64,000 bases of DNA from Trichormus sp. NMC-1 (lineage in GTDB: Bacteria > Cyanobacteriota > Cyanobacteriia > Cyanobacteriales > Nostocaceae), in the NCBI RefSeq assembly GCF_001858025.1, contig NZ_LZQD01000006.1, positions 236,184 to 300,183 on the forward strand, in the 5' to 3' direction. Shown in pieces: positions 45,114-55,006 of the stretch; position 1 is the stretch's first letter; each line of letters starts with the position of its first letter. The notes beneath the pieces are model-generated. The model made no database searches and had not been told where the DNA came from. It saw nothing but the letters and a program-made list of their open reading frames with translations. A program made the position numbers and the translations under genes.

Positions 45114-47651
45114 TTAGCCAATTGGATAAACTAACTCTCTGACGCTGGTTGCGGAATCTTGCTGTAATGCCACAGATGCGATCGCTTGGGCTTCAGTTAT
45201 AGTTAAATGTGAGATTGCCTGTTTGAGTGGGGCTATAGCTTGGGGATTGACACTCAATTCATCCAAACCTAAACCTAATAAAATTGGTGCAACGAAAACG
45301 TCTGCTGCGACTTCTCCACATAATCCTACCCAAATACTCTCTTTATGAGCAGCTTGTACTGTTTGCTGGATCATTCGCAAAACAGCGGGGTGCATGGCAT
45401 CTGCTAAAGTTGCTACTCTAGGATTAGTGCGATCGCCTGCCATGACATACTGGCTTAAATCATTTGTGCCAATACTGAAGAAATCAACTTCCCTCGCTAA
45501 TTGATCAGCTATAGCAACGGCTGCGGGTGTTTCAATCATCATTCCCACTTCCATTTTCTCATCAAAAGCTATACCCGCTTCCCGCAGTTCCCTTTGTACC
45601 TCAGTCAAAATTGCCTTTGCGGCTCTGACTTCTGTTAAAGTGACAATCATCGGCCACATGACTTTGATCATATTGCCGGCACTAGCACGTAAAATTGCTC
45701 GTAATTGGGTTTTCAATAATTGCGGATTTGCTAAACAGAAACGAATTCCCCGCACACCTAAAAAGGGATTAGCTTCTGCAACTCCTGTACTTAGATAAGG
45801 GAGTGGTTTATCTCCACCTACATCTAAAGTGCGAATAATTAAAGGTCGATTTTCGAGAACTTGAGCGATCGCTTGATAAACTGCTAATTGTTCTTCTTCT
45901 CCAGGCGCACTTGTCCGATCAAGATACAAAAATTCAGTCCGTAGTAATCCCACTCCCTCTGCACCATTAGCGACAGCGACTTGAACATCTGCAAGGCTAC
46001 CAATATTCGCAAAAACCTGAATTTGTCGCCCATCACGGGTAATTGCTGGCTGATGTGCCTTTTTTCTTGCTTCTTCTTGGGCTGTTCGCCAGACTCGCTG
46101 TTTGGTTTCTAATCTAGCTAAGGTAGCCGCTGTTGGTGCTATCCAAGCCCTGCCAATTTCCCCATCTAGTCCGAGCAAAGTGCCGCTTTCCAAGTTTAAC
46201 ACCTGAGCATCGATACCCAAAACCGCAGGAATCCCCAATGTCCGGGCGATAATTGCAGTATGGGAAGTAGCACTACCCGAAGTCATACAAATACCCAAAA
46301 CCTTGGTGGGATCAAGCTTGGCTGTATCTGAAGGAGTTAAATCACTGGCAATGATAATTGATGGTTCTGTCAAGTCTAAGTCAGAGGGTGAGTTTCCCAG
46401 TAATATTCTTAACACCCTCCGCCCCACATCGACAACATCATCCACTCGTTCTTGCAAATAAGCATCTTCAAGTCTGCGGTAGGAATTTGCTACTTCGTCT
46501 ACTACAGCTTGCCAAGCTGCTTCTGCATTGAGGCGTTTTTCAAAAATACTCTTTTTGACGGCTTCTAGTAATACAGGATCTGCTAAAAATAATAAATGGG
46601 CATCAAAAATAGCTGCGTCTGCGTCCCCAATTTGAATAGAGGCGTGGGAGAGCAAAGTTTGAATTTCCTGTTTAGCTATTTGCATAGCTGATTGTAATCT
46701 TTGCCACTCTATTTCTACATTTTCTATATGATATTCGGTAATTGCAATAGTGGCAGATTGATAATGAACTATTGGTGCGATCGCTATTCCTGGAGAAGCC
46801 GCAATACCGATAATTTCCCCTTGCTGAGGCGGTGTCTCTTCTTGCGGGACAGCGGGTGGTAATTCGACAATAGTATTATCTTCGCCAAAGTTGTTGGTAA
46901 TTAAAGCTTGCAATGCCGTCAGCACTTCTTGGGCATCAACACCAGTAGCAGTAATCAGCAATTCATGTCCTTGACGCACTCCCAAAGTTGTGACCTGATT
47001 TATACTGTCACCCCGAACTGCTTCCGTATTTCTGGTTAAATTTTGGACTCTAATTTGGGATTTAAACCGGGATGCAGTTCCTACAAATTGAGCCGCAGGA
47101 CGAGCGTGTAAACCTAAGCGATTATTAACTGTAAGTCTAATTTCTCTCGTAGGAATTTCTTCATTGAGGATAGGTTGGCTACTTACTGATAAGGGCATTG
47201 CTGGTTTTCCGTCTATTGATTGGTTAAATCCAGCCCTACTAATAAAACCTAACTGCGTGGCTTTTGATACTAATGCGCCCTGTGCTTCGGCGATAACTTG
47301 GTGTATGTCTTTTCCCGCAGCCGCAGCTACAGCAGCCACCACAGCCCCTTCTACCAGAGGTGCGGCACACAAATATACTTTTTCTCGCTGTTCTGGGGAT
47401 AGAAACTCTAGCGCCATTTCCGCGCTCATCAAAGCACTACCCAAATCCATCAGTACTAGAACACCATCATCACACAATACAGATGAGATCGCTTCATAAA
47501 CCTGTATGGCATCTGTACCTAGTGGATTTGCAGGATCATCAATCCCCGCTGCAACAGCAAGAGGAACTTGTCCTTGAACCATCTGTGCGGCTAGTTCCCG
47601 CACTCCCAGCGCTAATTGTTTACTGTGAGAAACGATAACAATGCCAACCAC
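45114..47651 (-). CDS. dhaM: DhaM-HPr-Enzyme I fusion (PTS phosphotransfer protein)
   Basis: 845 residues, three modules. Residues 1-130: DhaM/EIIA-Man-type domain with the phospho-His in IVIVSHSKQLA (His9). Residues 168-258: HPr with LGLHARPAA (His182). Residues 275-840: PTS Enzyme I with SGSATSHTAIIART (His464) and C-terminal PEP-binding strands (VGLLRTEFLYLDR, GTNDLSQYVMAGDR). It should pass phosphate from PEP through all three to DhaL-ADP, powering dihydroxyacetone phosphorylation. dhaL and dhaK lie upstream on the same strand, 460 bases away across an IS200/IS605 remnant. No sugar PTS permease is in the window. Confidence 0.93.
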   Translation of the reverse strand: MVGIVIVSHSKQLALGVRELAAQMVQGQVPLAVAAGIDDPANPLGTDAIQVYEAISSVLCDDGVLVLMDLGSALMSAEMALEFLSPEQREKVYLCAAPLVEGAVVAAVAAAAGKDIHQVIAEAQGALVSKATQLGFISRAGFNQSIDGKPAMPLSVSSQPILNEEIPTREIRLTVNNRLGLHARPAAQFVGTASRFKSQIRVQNLTRNTEAVRGDSINQVTTLGVRQGHELLITATGVDAQEVLTALQALITNNFGEDNTIVELPPAVPQEETPPQQGEIIGIAASPGIAIAPIVHYQSATIAITEYHIENVEIEWQRLQSAMQIAKQEIQTLLSHASIQIGDADAAIFDAHLLFLADPVLLEAVKKSIFEKRLNAEAAWQAVVDEVANSYRRLEDAYLQERVDDVVDVGRRVLRILLGNSPSDLDLTEPSIIIASDLTPSDTAKLDPTKVLGICMTSGSATSHTAIIARTLGIPAVLGIDAQVLNLESGTLLGLDGEIGRAWIAPTAATLARLETKQRVWRTAQEEARKKAHQPAITRDGRQIQVFANIGSLADVQVAVANGAEGVGLLRTEFLYLDRTSAPGEEEQLAVYQAIAQVLENRPLIIRTLDVGGDKPLPYLSTGVAEANPFLGVRGIRFCLANPQLLKTQLRAILRASAGNMIKVMWPMIVTLTEVRAAKAILTEVQRELREAGIAFDEKMEVGMMIETPAAVAIADQLAREVDFFSIGTNDLSQYVMAGDRTNPRVATLADAMHPAVLRMIQQTVQAAHKESIWVGLCGEVAADVFVAPILLGLGLDELSVNPQAIAPLKQAISHLTITEAQAIASVALQQDSATSVRELVYPIG

Positions 47652-47741
47652 TGTAATACCTTAGCCAGTTAGTTACCCATTCTATTATTCCTTGTCCACA
47701 TCCTAAAACCCGCATTTATTTAGCTTGTATTTAGGTTTTGA

Positions 47742-48050
47742 CATACTGAAAAAACATTTCGTGAGGTGGCTGAAAAAATGAATTTTAAAGTGCTTGAATT
47801 CAATGGTGAAGGAAATCACGTCCATGCACTGATTGAATATCCTCCTAAATTATCCGTTTCTCAAATAGTAAATGCTCTAAAAGGGGTATCCAGCCGCAGA
47901 TATGGACAAGCCGGATATAAAAAACCCCACGAAGAATCTCTATGGAGTCCCAGTTATTTTGCTATTTCAGTCGGGGGTGCGCCACTAGAAATATTAAAAG
48001 AGTATATTAAGAATCAAGAAAAGCCGTCCTAGAAGGACGGGGCTTGTGTC
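47742..48050 (+). mobile_element. Truncated IS200/IS605-family element (TnpA remnant and right-end hairpin)
   Basis: The frame ending at 48032 encodes EVAEKMNFKVLEFNGEGNHV and HALIEYPPKLSVSQIVNALK, with the HUH histidine pair (HVH) and the catalytic-Tyr region EILKEYIKNQEKPS. The N-terminal ~40 residues are absent (an upstream stop interrupts the frame), so the protein is incomplete. The stop codon lies in a hairpin CCGTCCT-AGA-AGGACGG (48024-48040), the usual right-end structure. It separates dhaL from the DhaM fusion gene. Confidence 0.82.
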
Positions 48051-48111
48051 CCGTCTTTTCAGTCAGATGTCCTCTTCTTTCCCCGCGTCACCGCGTCCCC
48101 CCTTCTCCGCG

Positions 48112-48783
48112 TCACCGTGTCCCCGCGTCACCGCGTCCCCTGCCTGATCCCCTCGTACCTTCTACCACCTCCAATAAACTCCGCAACATCCAATAAGCAG
48201 AAGTACCTCCAGGATCTTGATGTCCCAAACTTCGCTCACCTAGATAACTCGCCCTGCCTTTTTTAGCTAACATGGGGATAGTTGCCTTTAACCCTTGTTC
48301 TGCCGCAGTAACCGCCATCTGCAAGGCTTCTACAGTCCCTAAACCCTCGCTGACAGCTTGCTCAAAAGCACCTACAGCCGGAGACATCACATCTACCATA
48401 GTTTTATCTCCTAACTGCGCCTTACCACGTTCTAGCAAACCATCTAAACCAGCCTGAAGGACTTTGAGGGTATCTTCTGTTGTTAATTCCTGCTTACCAT
48501 TTGTTGCGGAACTAGCCCTTAAAAACCAAGTTCCATAGAGGGGTCCACTTGCACCACCAATACTGGAAATTAAAGTCATGCTGACAGCTTTGAAAATGCT
48601 GCTGATGTCTTTACCTGTAAAACTCCCTAACTGACTGCTGATTTTTTTTAACCCGCGATCCATATTGATACCATGATCACCATCACCTATGGCCGCATCT
48701 AATTCTGTCAAATCTTCTTTATGATGCTCAATGACAGAAGCGAAAACCTGTAACCATTCGACAATTTGCACCTGAGTAATCAT
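48112..48783 (-). CDS. dhaL: Dihydroxyacetone kinase ADP-binding subunit DhaL
   Basis: 223 residues. The Mg/ADP site is LDAAIGDGDHGINMDRG (Asp29, Asp34, Asp36), followed by SSIGGASGPLYGTWF and TMVDVMSP. DhaL holds a permanent ADP that DhaM rephosphorylates, and it passes phosphate to dihydroxyacetone on DhaK. It starts one base after dhaK. Oddity: the C-terminal tail after LLEVVEG (TRGSGRGRGDAGTR) is encoded by GGGGACGCGG/GTGACGCGG-type tandem repeats that continue beyond the stop, so the 3' end has been altered by repeat sequence. Confidence 0.93.
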   Translation of the reverse strand: MITQVQIVEWLQVFASVIEHHKEDLTELDAAIGDGDHGINMDRGLKKISSQLGSFTGKDISSIFKAVSMTLISSIGGASGPLYGTWFLRASSATNGKQELTTEDTLKVLQAGLDGLLERGKAQLGDKTMVDVMSPAVGAFEQAVSEGLGTVEALQMAVTAAEQGLKATIPMLAKKGRASYLGERSLGHQDPGGTSAYWMLRSLLEVVEGTRGSGRGRGDAGTR

Positions 48784-48784
48784 C

Positions 48785-49858
48785 TCACATTCCCCAGCGT
48801 AAACTTGGCGTTTTTACTGGTGCATCCCATAACCGCAGCATCTCATCATCCAACTTTAGCAGGGTAATTGAGCAGCCTTGCATTTCCAAAGATGTGATGT
48901 AGGGGCCAATTAAGTTTCGGACAATTTGTAGTCCTTCCTGCTCACAGATTTCTGCTAGTTTGCGATAGACAAGATAAAGTTCAGAAATGGGAGTCCCACC
49001 CATACTGTTAACAAATGCTAGAATGCGATCGCCTTTTTGCAGGGGTTTATTTAACAGTTCCACATCTACCCATCCCTCTGTGGCTTCGTTCCACTCCCGC
49101 ACTGTGCGACTATAGGCGGTATCATCAGTGAGCGATTCCACTAAAATCTCTGTAATCTCATCGACTGATTTCATGGCAACTCTCTCTCTACCAGGTTCCC
49201 CATGAATCCCAATCCCTAATTCTATTTCATCATCTCCCAAAGCAAAAGTCGGTGTACCCTTCATCGGCACTGTACAAGAACTGAGGGCAACTCCCACACT
49301 CCGTCCATGCAAATTTACCTTTCTACACAAGGAAGCTACTTGCTGCAAATCATAACCTTGTTTTGCGGCTGCACCACAAATTTTTTCCGCCAGCACGGTT
49401 GTTCCTACACCTCTTCTGCCTTGGGTATACAAACTATCTTTTACAGCTACATCATCATCAATGATAATATTTAGGGTACGGATGCCTTCACTTCTGGCTA
49501 ATTCCGTCGCCATTTCAAAATTCATCAAATCGCCACTATAATTTTTGACAATATAAAGAATACCAGCACCACCATCTACCTGTTGCGCTGCGGCTAACAT
49601 TTGGTCAGGTGTGGGTGAGGTGAAAACTTCCCCAGGACAAGCAGCATCAAGCATTCCGTCACCAACAAAGCCAGCGTGCATTGGTTCGTGACCACTTCCA
49701 CCCCCAGAAATAATTGCTACCTTTCCCTGAATAGGTGCATCGGCACGATAGACAAAAGTTGGCTCATAATTTACCTTTATTAAATCACCATGAGCCACAG
49801 CCATTCCTTCTAGACTTTCCCTAACAAAGTTTTCCGGTTGATTAATCAGCTTTTTCAT
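48785..49858 (-). CDS. dhaK: Dihydroxyacetone kinase substrate-binding subunit DhaK
   Basis: 357 residues. Substrate site: [17 protein letters not shown] (51-66) and the covalent hemiaminal His219 in [29 protein letters not shown] is also typical. It binds dihydroxyacetone covalently for phosphorylation to DHAP, entering glycolysis/Calvin-cycle intermediates. It leads the dhaK-dhaL(-dhaM) minus-strand set. CTGTCAC-type heptamers lie upstream (49969-50000). Confidence 0.95.
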   Translation of the reverse strand: MKKLINQPENFVRESLEGMAVAHGDLIKVNYEPTFVYRADAPIQGKVAIISGGGSGHEPMHAGFVGDGMLDAACPGEVFTSPTPDQMLAAAQQVDGGAGILYIVKNYSGDLMNFEMATELARSEGIRTLNIIIDDDVAVKDSLYTQGRRGVGTTVLAEKICGAAAKQGYDLQQVASLCRKVNLHGRSVGVALSSCTVPMKGTPTFALGDDEIELGIGIHGEPGRERVAMKSVDEITEILVESLTDDTAYSRTVREWNEATEGWVDVELLNKPLQKGDRILAFVNSMGGTPISELYLVYRKLAEICEQEGLQIVRNLIGPYITSLEMQGCSITLLKLDDEMLRLWDAPVKTPSLRWGM

Positions 49859-49989
49859 AATTCATATTCAAAGGGGCTAAAAATCAGAATAACCGTTCAT
49901 AGCACCACTATTCAGCATTTTTGCTGATGTTTACCCTTGAGGTAAATAATTAGGGTTTGCTGATCCTGTCACCTGTCACCTGTCAACTG

Positions 49990-50532
49990 TCACCTCTCAC
50001 CTGCTATACCAATTATCTGCTTTTGATATTCTGCCTCTGTTAGCAAGTCATAGGTAGATTCTACCCTATCTAAAAACACTTTTCCTTCCAAATGATCATA
50101 TTCATGTTGAAAAATTCGCGCTACAAAATCAGTTAATTCTTGTTTTTGCAAATTCCCATTTCTATCTGTATATTCAATTTTAATTTTTTGATATCTAGGA
50201 ACTAAACCCCTAATTCCCGGAACACTTAAACAACCTTCCCAACCTTTGACAACTTCAGTTGAATGAGAAATGATTTGGGGATTAATCATTGCTGTTGGTT
50301 CCATTTCCGGCGCATGGGGATACCGAGCATTAGGTCGGGAAGCGACAATAAATAAACGATAAGATTCTGCTACTTGGGGAGATGCAATTCCTACGCCGTT
50401 AGCTTGGGCAACAGTGGCGATTAAATCGTCGATGAGTTGTTGGATATGCTCATCTTGAATATTTTCAATCTCCACAGCTTTTTGGCGTAATATCGGATTA
50501 CCTAATTGAATAATTGGCGCTAATTCAGTCAT
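49990..50532 (-). CDS. def: Peptide deformylase
   Basis: 180 residues. The three motifs are present: GVGIASPQ (46-53; Ser where Ala is usual), EGCLSVPG with metal ligand Cys101, and QHEYDHLEG with His143, Glu144 and His147. It removes the formyl group from nascent proteins. The last residues are encoded within a CTGTCAC-rich stretch. Confidence 0.95.
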   Translation of the reverse strand: MTELAPIIQLGNPILRQKAVEIENIQDEHIQQLIDDLIATVAQANGVGIASPQVAESYRLFIVASRPNARYPHAPEMEPTAMINPQIISHSTEVVKGWEGCLSVPGIRGLVPRYQKIKIEYTDRNGNLQKQELTDFVARIFQHEYDHLEGKVFLDRVESTYDLLTEAEYQKQIIGIAGER

Positions 50533-50580
50533 GAAATAAACTCCTATAAATTGGGATTTAATCTTGATAAATATCTAAAA

Positions 50581-51825
50581 TCAACTTTCATTCCTAATGG
50601 GTAAAGGTGCAGGTTTAACTGTAACTTGAATTGTTTGCCCATTTCGCTCTACTTGGATTGGTAATGGACTACCAATTTTACTATTTTCCACTAGCTTTTG
50701 TACTTCCTCTACTTTACTAACAGGTTGGTTATTAATGCTTTTGATTACATCACCTGGGCGGAGTCTACCAATTGCTGCTGGTGAGTTAGGGGCAATTCTT
50801 AATAATAAAACTCCTTGATCTGCGACTAAATTCACGCGATCGCCAAATGTACTAATAACTTTTTCCTTAACTTCAGGTGTTAGCGTCACCATTTGAATAC
50901 CCAAATATGGATGATCTGCCCTACCTTTAGTAATTAATTCCTGAGATATTTTCTGCACTGTATTAATAGGAATTGCAAATCCTAAACCTTGAGCGCCTTG
51001 GATAATTGCTGTATTCATTCCTATCACTTCACCACGAGCATTTAGTAGTGGTCCGCCAGAATTACCAGGATTAATTGCTGCATCTGTTTGTAAATAATCT
51101 ACACGTTTATCAGTAGCGCCAATTTCACTACCAGAACGACCCATAGCACTGATAATTCCAGAGGTGACAGTATTATTTAAACCTAAAGGATTACCAATGG
51201 CAATCACAGGTTCTCCGGGTTGTAAAATATCGGAATTACCTAGAGCTAAGGTGGGTAGATTATTAGCGTCAATTTGAATCATCGCTACATCTGTTACTGG
51301 ATCTTCACCCAAGACTTTACCGTTAAAAGTACGTCCATCTTTGAGTGTAACTGTTACTCTATCCGCGCCGTCTACTACGTGGGAATTAGTCAAAATTTGC
51401 CCAGAGGAATTAATTATAAATCCTGATCCGCTACCTCTTTCTACTCTTTCTCTTGGTTGTGGGACTCTATCGCTGAAAAACCGCTGGAAAAATGGATCGC
51501 CAAATTCTTCTGCTGGTTGAGATGTGATGGTTCGGGTAGAATCAATGCGAACCACAGCACCACCAACATTTTGTACTACTTTAACTATAAAGTTAGGATC
51601 TCCAGAGGAGGAAATCATGGCAGGAGGAGCCACTACTGGAGTATTCTGACTTTGAGGAATATTTTGTTCGGCTTCTAAAGTCTTGCTATTCATACGAGAA
51701 CAGCCACCAATAAGCACAATTGCTAAACCAGTTAATATCCAGCCTCTTTTTTTGGTTCCCAATGTGTGGAACAAAAACTTGGTATCCATATTTTTGGCTG
51801 TTAGGTTGTGATTATTTGTCTTCAT
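50581..51825 (-). CDS. HtrA/Deg-family serine protease (HhoA/HhoB type)
   Basis: 414 residues. The N-terminal hydrophobic segment ends in LIGGC (Cys42), a possible lipobox, so a membrane-anchored periplasmic enzyme is likely. Trypsin-like triad: His149 (TNSHVV), Asp179 (PVTDVAM) and Ser256 (NPGNSGGPL). One C-terminal PDZ domain (about 300-400: LLRIAPNSPAAIGRLRPGDV). Cyanobacteria carry three such proteases (HtrA, HhoA, HhoB) for periplasmic quality control; I cannot decide which this is. Confidence 0.92.
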   Translation of the reverse strand: MKTNNHNLTAKNMDTKFLFHTLGTKKRGWILTGLAIVLIGGCSRMNSKTLEAEQNIPQSQNTPVVAPPAMISSSGDPNFIVKVVQNVGGAVVRIDSTRTITSQPAEEFGDPFFQRFFSDRVPQPRERVERGSGSGFIINSSGQILTNSHVVDGADRVTVTLKDGRTFNGKVLGEDPVTDVAMIQIDANNLPTLALGNSDILQPGEPVIAIGNPLGLNNTVTSGIISAMGRSGSEIGATDKRVDYLQTDAAINPGNSGGPLLNARGEVIGMNTAIIQGAQGLGFAIPINTVQKISQELITKGRADHPYLGIQMVTLTPEVKEKVISTFGDRVNLVADQGVLLLRIAPNSPAAIGRLRPGDVIKSINNQPVSKVEEVQKLVENSKIGSPLPIQVERNGQTIQVTVKPAPLPIRNES

Positions 51826-52283
51826 GTGTAGTTTAGTCTCCGTGTTAGTCCCTGAGTGGTAGGATATTGGCTACTTGGTGTAGACCAGATTAATTAGAGT
51901 TTAAAGTTAAATGATTGCTTGCTCTTTCTTCTATTGTGGCAATTAGCAGCTATCTCGTCCCACCTGTGAAACTTGGATTAAAATAATTCGTAATTCGTAA
52001 TACTCCAAGCCTTGTTAAATAAAGGTTTCAGATTTTGCTCTCCTGAGTGTGATGAATTTCTGATTAAGCCTAGTCTCACGCAAAGGCGCAAAGGCGCAAA
52101 GGGATTTTTGAGTGTTTTTACGTTTTTAGAGATTTTTGCAAGTTAAGTTAAGAAAATGGTAGGTTGAGTTAAGCAACAGCACAACCTAACAAAAACTCTG
52201 ATAATGTTGATTTTTGGATTTAACTGGACTGTATTACCCCATAATTGAGGAAAACTGATGACGATAAGCCAGGAGAGCAGTGT
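51826..52283. other. Intergenic region before the nucleotide-enzyme cluster
   Basis: No gene found. It contains three CGCAAAGG octamers (52079-52102) and a decayed GTAGGTTGAGTT...CACAACCTAAC inverted repeat (about 52159-52190) that resembles the internal arms of the MITE at 16433. It must contain the promoter of the 52284 gene cluster. Confidence 0.5.
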
Positions 52284-53459
52284 ATGAAAGTAAGACAAGA
52301 AATTTTTGATACCTATTGGCGATTTTCTGCTATGCGCCAAGAAGTATTTTTCAACAAAATTAAAAATGTACCTCCACCTTGGACGAGTGATCCTATTCTT
52401 AATACTTATAAATTTTGTAATGCTTATCGAGTCAGTGATCGGGTTTCTCAATATCTGATCAAAAATGTAATTTACAATGGGAATAGGAGTCAAAATGAAG
52501 AGGAAGTATTATTTAGGATTTTGCTATTTAAAATTTTTAATAAAATAGAAACTTGGGAATATTTAGAAAACAAAATAGGAGATTATATTACACTGTCTAA
52601 TTTTGATTTAGACATATATTCAAACATATTACAAGATGCTATGGATCTTGGCTATGTGATTTATACAAGTGCATATATGTCTTGTGCTAGTAAAGAGTTC
52701 GGTTATGATAAAAAACACCAAAATCATTTGGCATTAATTGATAAAATGGTTTTCCAAGATAAGGTAATTAATCCCATAGTCAAAGCTAAAAGTTTTGAGG
52801 AGATTTTTCATATTATTGAAGGATATCCATTGTTAGGTAAGTTTATGGCTTACCAATTAGCAACAGATATTAACTATAGTGAAGTTATTAATTTTGATGA
52901 AAATAGTTTTACCATAGCAGGACCAGGAGCAGAACGCGGTATAAACAAATGTTTTATTGATATTGAGGGAAAAAGTTATGCTGATGTCATTCATTGGATG
53001 ACAGAAAATCAAGAAAATGAATTTCAACGTTTGGGATTAAATTTTCAATCGCTCTGGGGTCGTCCGCTACAAGCTATAGACTGTCAAAATCTTTTTTGTG
53101 AAACTGATAAATACTGTCGAGCCGCATTTCCTGATTTAAAAAGTAATCGCAAAAAGATAAAAGCCAAATTTACTCCAACTCCTCAACCAATTGATTATTT
53201 TTATCCACCTAAATGGTGTATTAATGATAAAGTTAAAGAAACTTTAGCAGAGAGATTGCCACCATTAGAAATTCCTAACTTGCAAGATAATTGTCAGCAG
53301 TTATCTTTAGAGTTAGATTCTTTCGTGAAACCTACATCTAAGATATCGGATAATTTATCAAAATTGCATAAAAAATCTCAGCAGAATACTCAGAATAAAA
53401 AATTAAAAGCTGTGCAAAATGCAGATACAGAAAAATCTCATCAGTTGTGTTTGTTTTGA
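52284..53459 (+). CDS. 5-hmdU DNA kinase helical-domain-like protein
   Basis: 391 residues from the ATG at 52284, preceded by AGGAGA. Residues 1-290 carry the signature of the helical domain first defined in phage 5-hydroxymethyl-dU DNA kinases (also called aGPT-Pplase in base-hypermodification work): PPPWTSDPILNTYKFCNAYR with SDRVSQYLI, FTIAGPGAERGINKCF (209-224) and CQNLFCETDKYCR (267-279). No P-loop kinase motif is visible, so this is the helical module alone, with a basic Lys/Gln-rich tail. Phage proteins modify thymine-derived bases in DNA; the bacterial stand-alone form is uncharacterised. First gene of a four-gene + strand cluster. Confidence 0.75.
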   Translation: MKVRQEIFDTYWRFSAMRQEVFFNKIKNVPPPWTSDPILNTYKFCNAYRVSDRVSQYLIKNVIYNGNRSQNEEEVLFRILLFKIFNKIETWEYLENKIGDYITLSNFDLDIYSNILQDAMDLGYVIYTSAYMSCASKEFGYDKKHQNHLALIDKMVFQDKVINPIVKAKSFEEIFHIIEGYPLLGKFMAYQLATDINYSEVINFDENSFTIAGPGAERGINKCFIDIEGKSYADVIHWMTENQENEFQRLGLNFQSLWGRPLQAIDCQNLFCETDKYCRAAFPDLKSNRKKIKAKFTPTPQPIDYFYPPKWCINDKVKETLAERLPPLEIPNLQDNCQQLSLELDSFVKPTSKISDNLSKLHKKSQQNTQNKKLKAVQNADTEKSHQLCLF

Positions 53460-53510
53460 TATGTCTTAATAATTAGAAATTTTGATTCATGAACAGGAAA
53501 GTATGGTCAA

Positions 53511-53984
53511 ATGGAAAAATATGCAAAGATTGATGGAAATTACCGCTACGTACTGGGACGTAAATGGGATAAAAATTTACAGCAAGTTACTTTTGTCATG
53601 CTTAACCCAAGCATCGCTGACCAAGAAAAAGATGATCCCACACTTCGTAAATGTATTAACTTTGCTAAATCTTGGGGTTATGGTTCTCTTGAAGTGGTGA
53701 ATTTGTTTGCTTATATTGCTACAAACCCGCGTGAACTTCGTCAGGTAGATGAACCTGTAGGAAAAGAAAATAATTACTATCTAGAATTAGCAATAAATAA
53801 TACATCTAAAATTATTTTAGCATGGGGTACAAAAGGCAACTTAAAAAAACGAGATCAAGAAGTTATCAATCTTATTTCTGTCCAAAAACCTCTTTACTGT
53901 TTAGGGTTAACAAAATATGGATATCCACGCCATCCTTTATATCTTAAAAAGAATACGCAAGCAATTATTTTTCCTCAAAATTAA
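53511..53984 (+). CDS. DUF1643 family protein
   Basis: 157 residues. The family pattern is clear: YRYVLGRKWDKNLQQVTFVM then LNPSIADQEKDDPTLRKCIN, and FAKSWGYGSLEVVNLFAYIA with TNPRELRQVDEPVGKENNYY, followed by IILAWGTKGN. DUF1643 proteins are of unknown function and often lie in phage, plasmid or defence-type regions. The ATG is preceded by AGGAAAG at longer spacing. It lies 51 bases after the 5-hmdU-kinase-like gene. Confidence 0.82.
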   Translation: MEKYAKIDGNYRYVLGRKWDKNLQQVTFVMLNPSIADQEKDDPTLRKCINFAKSWGYGSLEVVNLFAYIATNPRELRQVDEPVGKENNYYLELAINNTSKIILAWGTKGNLKKRDQEVINLISVQKPLYCLGLTKYGYPRHPLYLKKNTQAIIFPQN

Positions 53985-54035
53985 CTAAATATTATTATCC
54001 ATAAAGTCAAATTTTTTAATAGAAGGAATTGCATT

Positions 54036-54932
54036 ATGAATTTTTCTGAATATCAAACACAAGCACTAAATACAGATCAAATTCCTGCTGTAGAAGGTAG
54101 TGAATTAATCATCCCGCTATTAGGTTTAGTTGGTGAAGTTGGTTCATTGATGACAGAATATAAAAAACATTTACGAGACGGTGATGCACACAAATTATTT
54201 GAAGAAGGAATCTCTGAAGAATTAGGAGATATGCTTTGGTATATTTCCAATATAGCCAGTAAATTTAACCTGAATTTACAAGAAATTGCAGAAGATAATT
54301 TAACAAAGTGCAATGACCGTTGGGGATGGAGAAATTCACCTGAAACAGATAATAAAAATACAAGTTACATCTTTGATAATGACTTTCCCGAACATGAAAG
54401 TTTACCACGACAATTTGAAGTAGAAATTACAGAGATAAGCCGAGATAATTCAGTCAAAATGAAGGCATTTATAAACAAAGAACAGATTGGAAATGACCTC
54501 ACTGATAATTCTTATAAAAGTGATGGCTACCGCTTTCATGACATTTTTCATTTTTCCTACGCCGCAGTTTTGGGTTGGTCGGTGGTTACTCGTAGTATGC
54601 TTAAACGTAAGCGTAAAAGTAATCATCTTATTGACGAAGTAGAAGATGGAGGTCGTGCGGTAGCTATTGAAGAAGGTATAGCAGCACTTGTATTTAGTTA
54701 TGCTAAAGATCATGGTTTCTTAGAAGGTGTTTCAACATTAGATTATCAACTATTGAAGACTATTAAAAATATGACATCTCATTTAGAAGTTTCTTGTTGT
54801 TCGCTAGGAGATTGGGAGAGGGCTATTCTCATGGGTTATGATGTCTGGCGACAGGTAGAAAAAAATCGGGGAGGAACGGTAGTTATTGATATTGATGCAG
54901 GTTTAATAACTTATCAAATTGGTGTAATTTAA
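54036..54932 (+). CDS. MazG-like nucleotide pyrophosphohydrolase with MazG C-terminal domain
   Basis: 298 residues; AAGGAA lies upstream of the ATG. Residues 25-96 form a MazG-type all-alpha NTP pyrophosphatase: GLVGEVGSLMTEYKK (Glu34) and EELGDMLWYISN (EExxD at 61-65), which bind Mg and the nucleotide. Residues 160-260 match the separate 'MazG C-terminal' domain: GYRFHDIFHFSYAAVLGWSV with HDxxH (168-172), then KRKRKSNHLIDEVEDGGRAV and a second acidic helix (IEEGIAALVF). It should hydrolyse (d)NTPs to (d)NMP and PPi. MazG enzymes occur in phages and in defence, where they alter nucleotide pools. Confidence 0.85.
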   Translation: MNFSEYQTQALNTDQIPAVEGSELIIPLLGLVGEVGSLMTEYKKHLRDGDAHKLFEEGISEELGDMLWYISNIASKFNLNLQEIAEDNLTKCNDRWGWRNSPETDNKNTSYIFDNDFPEHESLPRQFEVEITEISRDNSVKMKAFINKEQIGNDLTDNSYKSDGYRFHDIFHFSYAAVLGWSVVTRSMLKRKRKSNHLIDEVEDGGRAVAIEEGIAALVFSYAKDHGFLEGVSTLDYQLLKTIKNMTSHLEVSCCSLGDWERAILMGYDVWRQVEKNRGGTVVIDIDAGLITYQIGVI

Positions 54933-55006
54933 AGTAAGAAGTCTAGTTGGTATTTCGCCTCTATTAATAGAAAACTTTCATTTAATCATATCTTGAGGAA
55001 ATAAAA

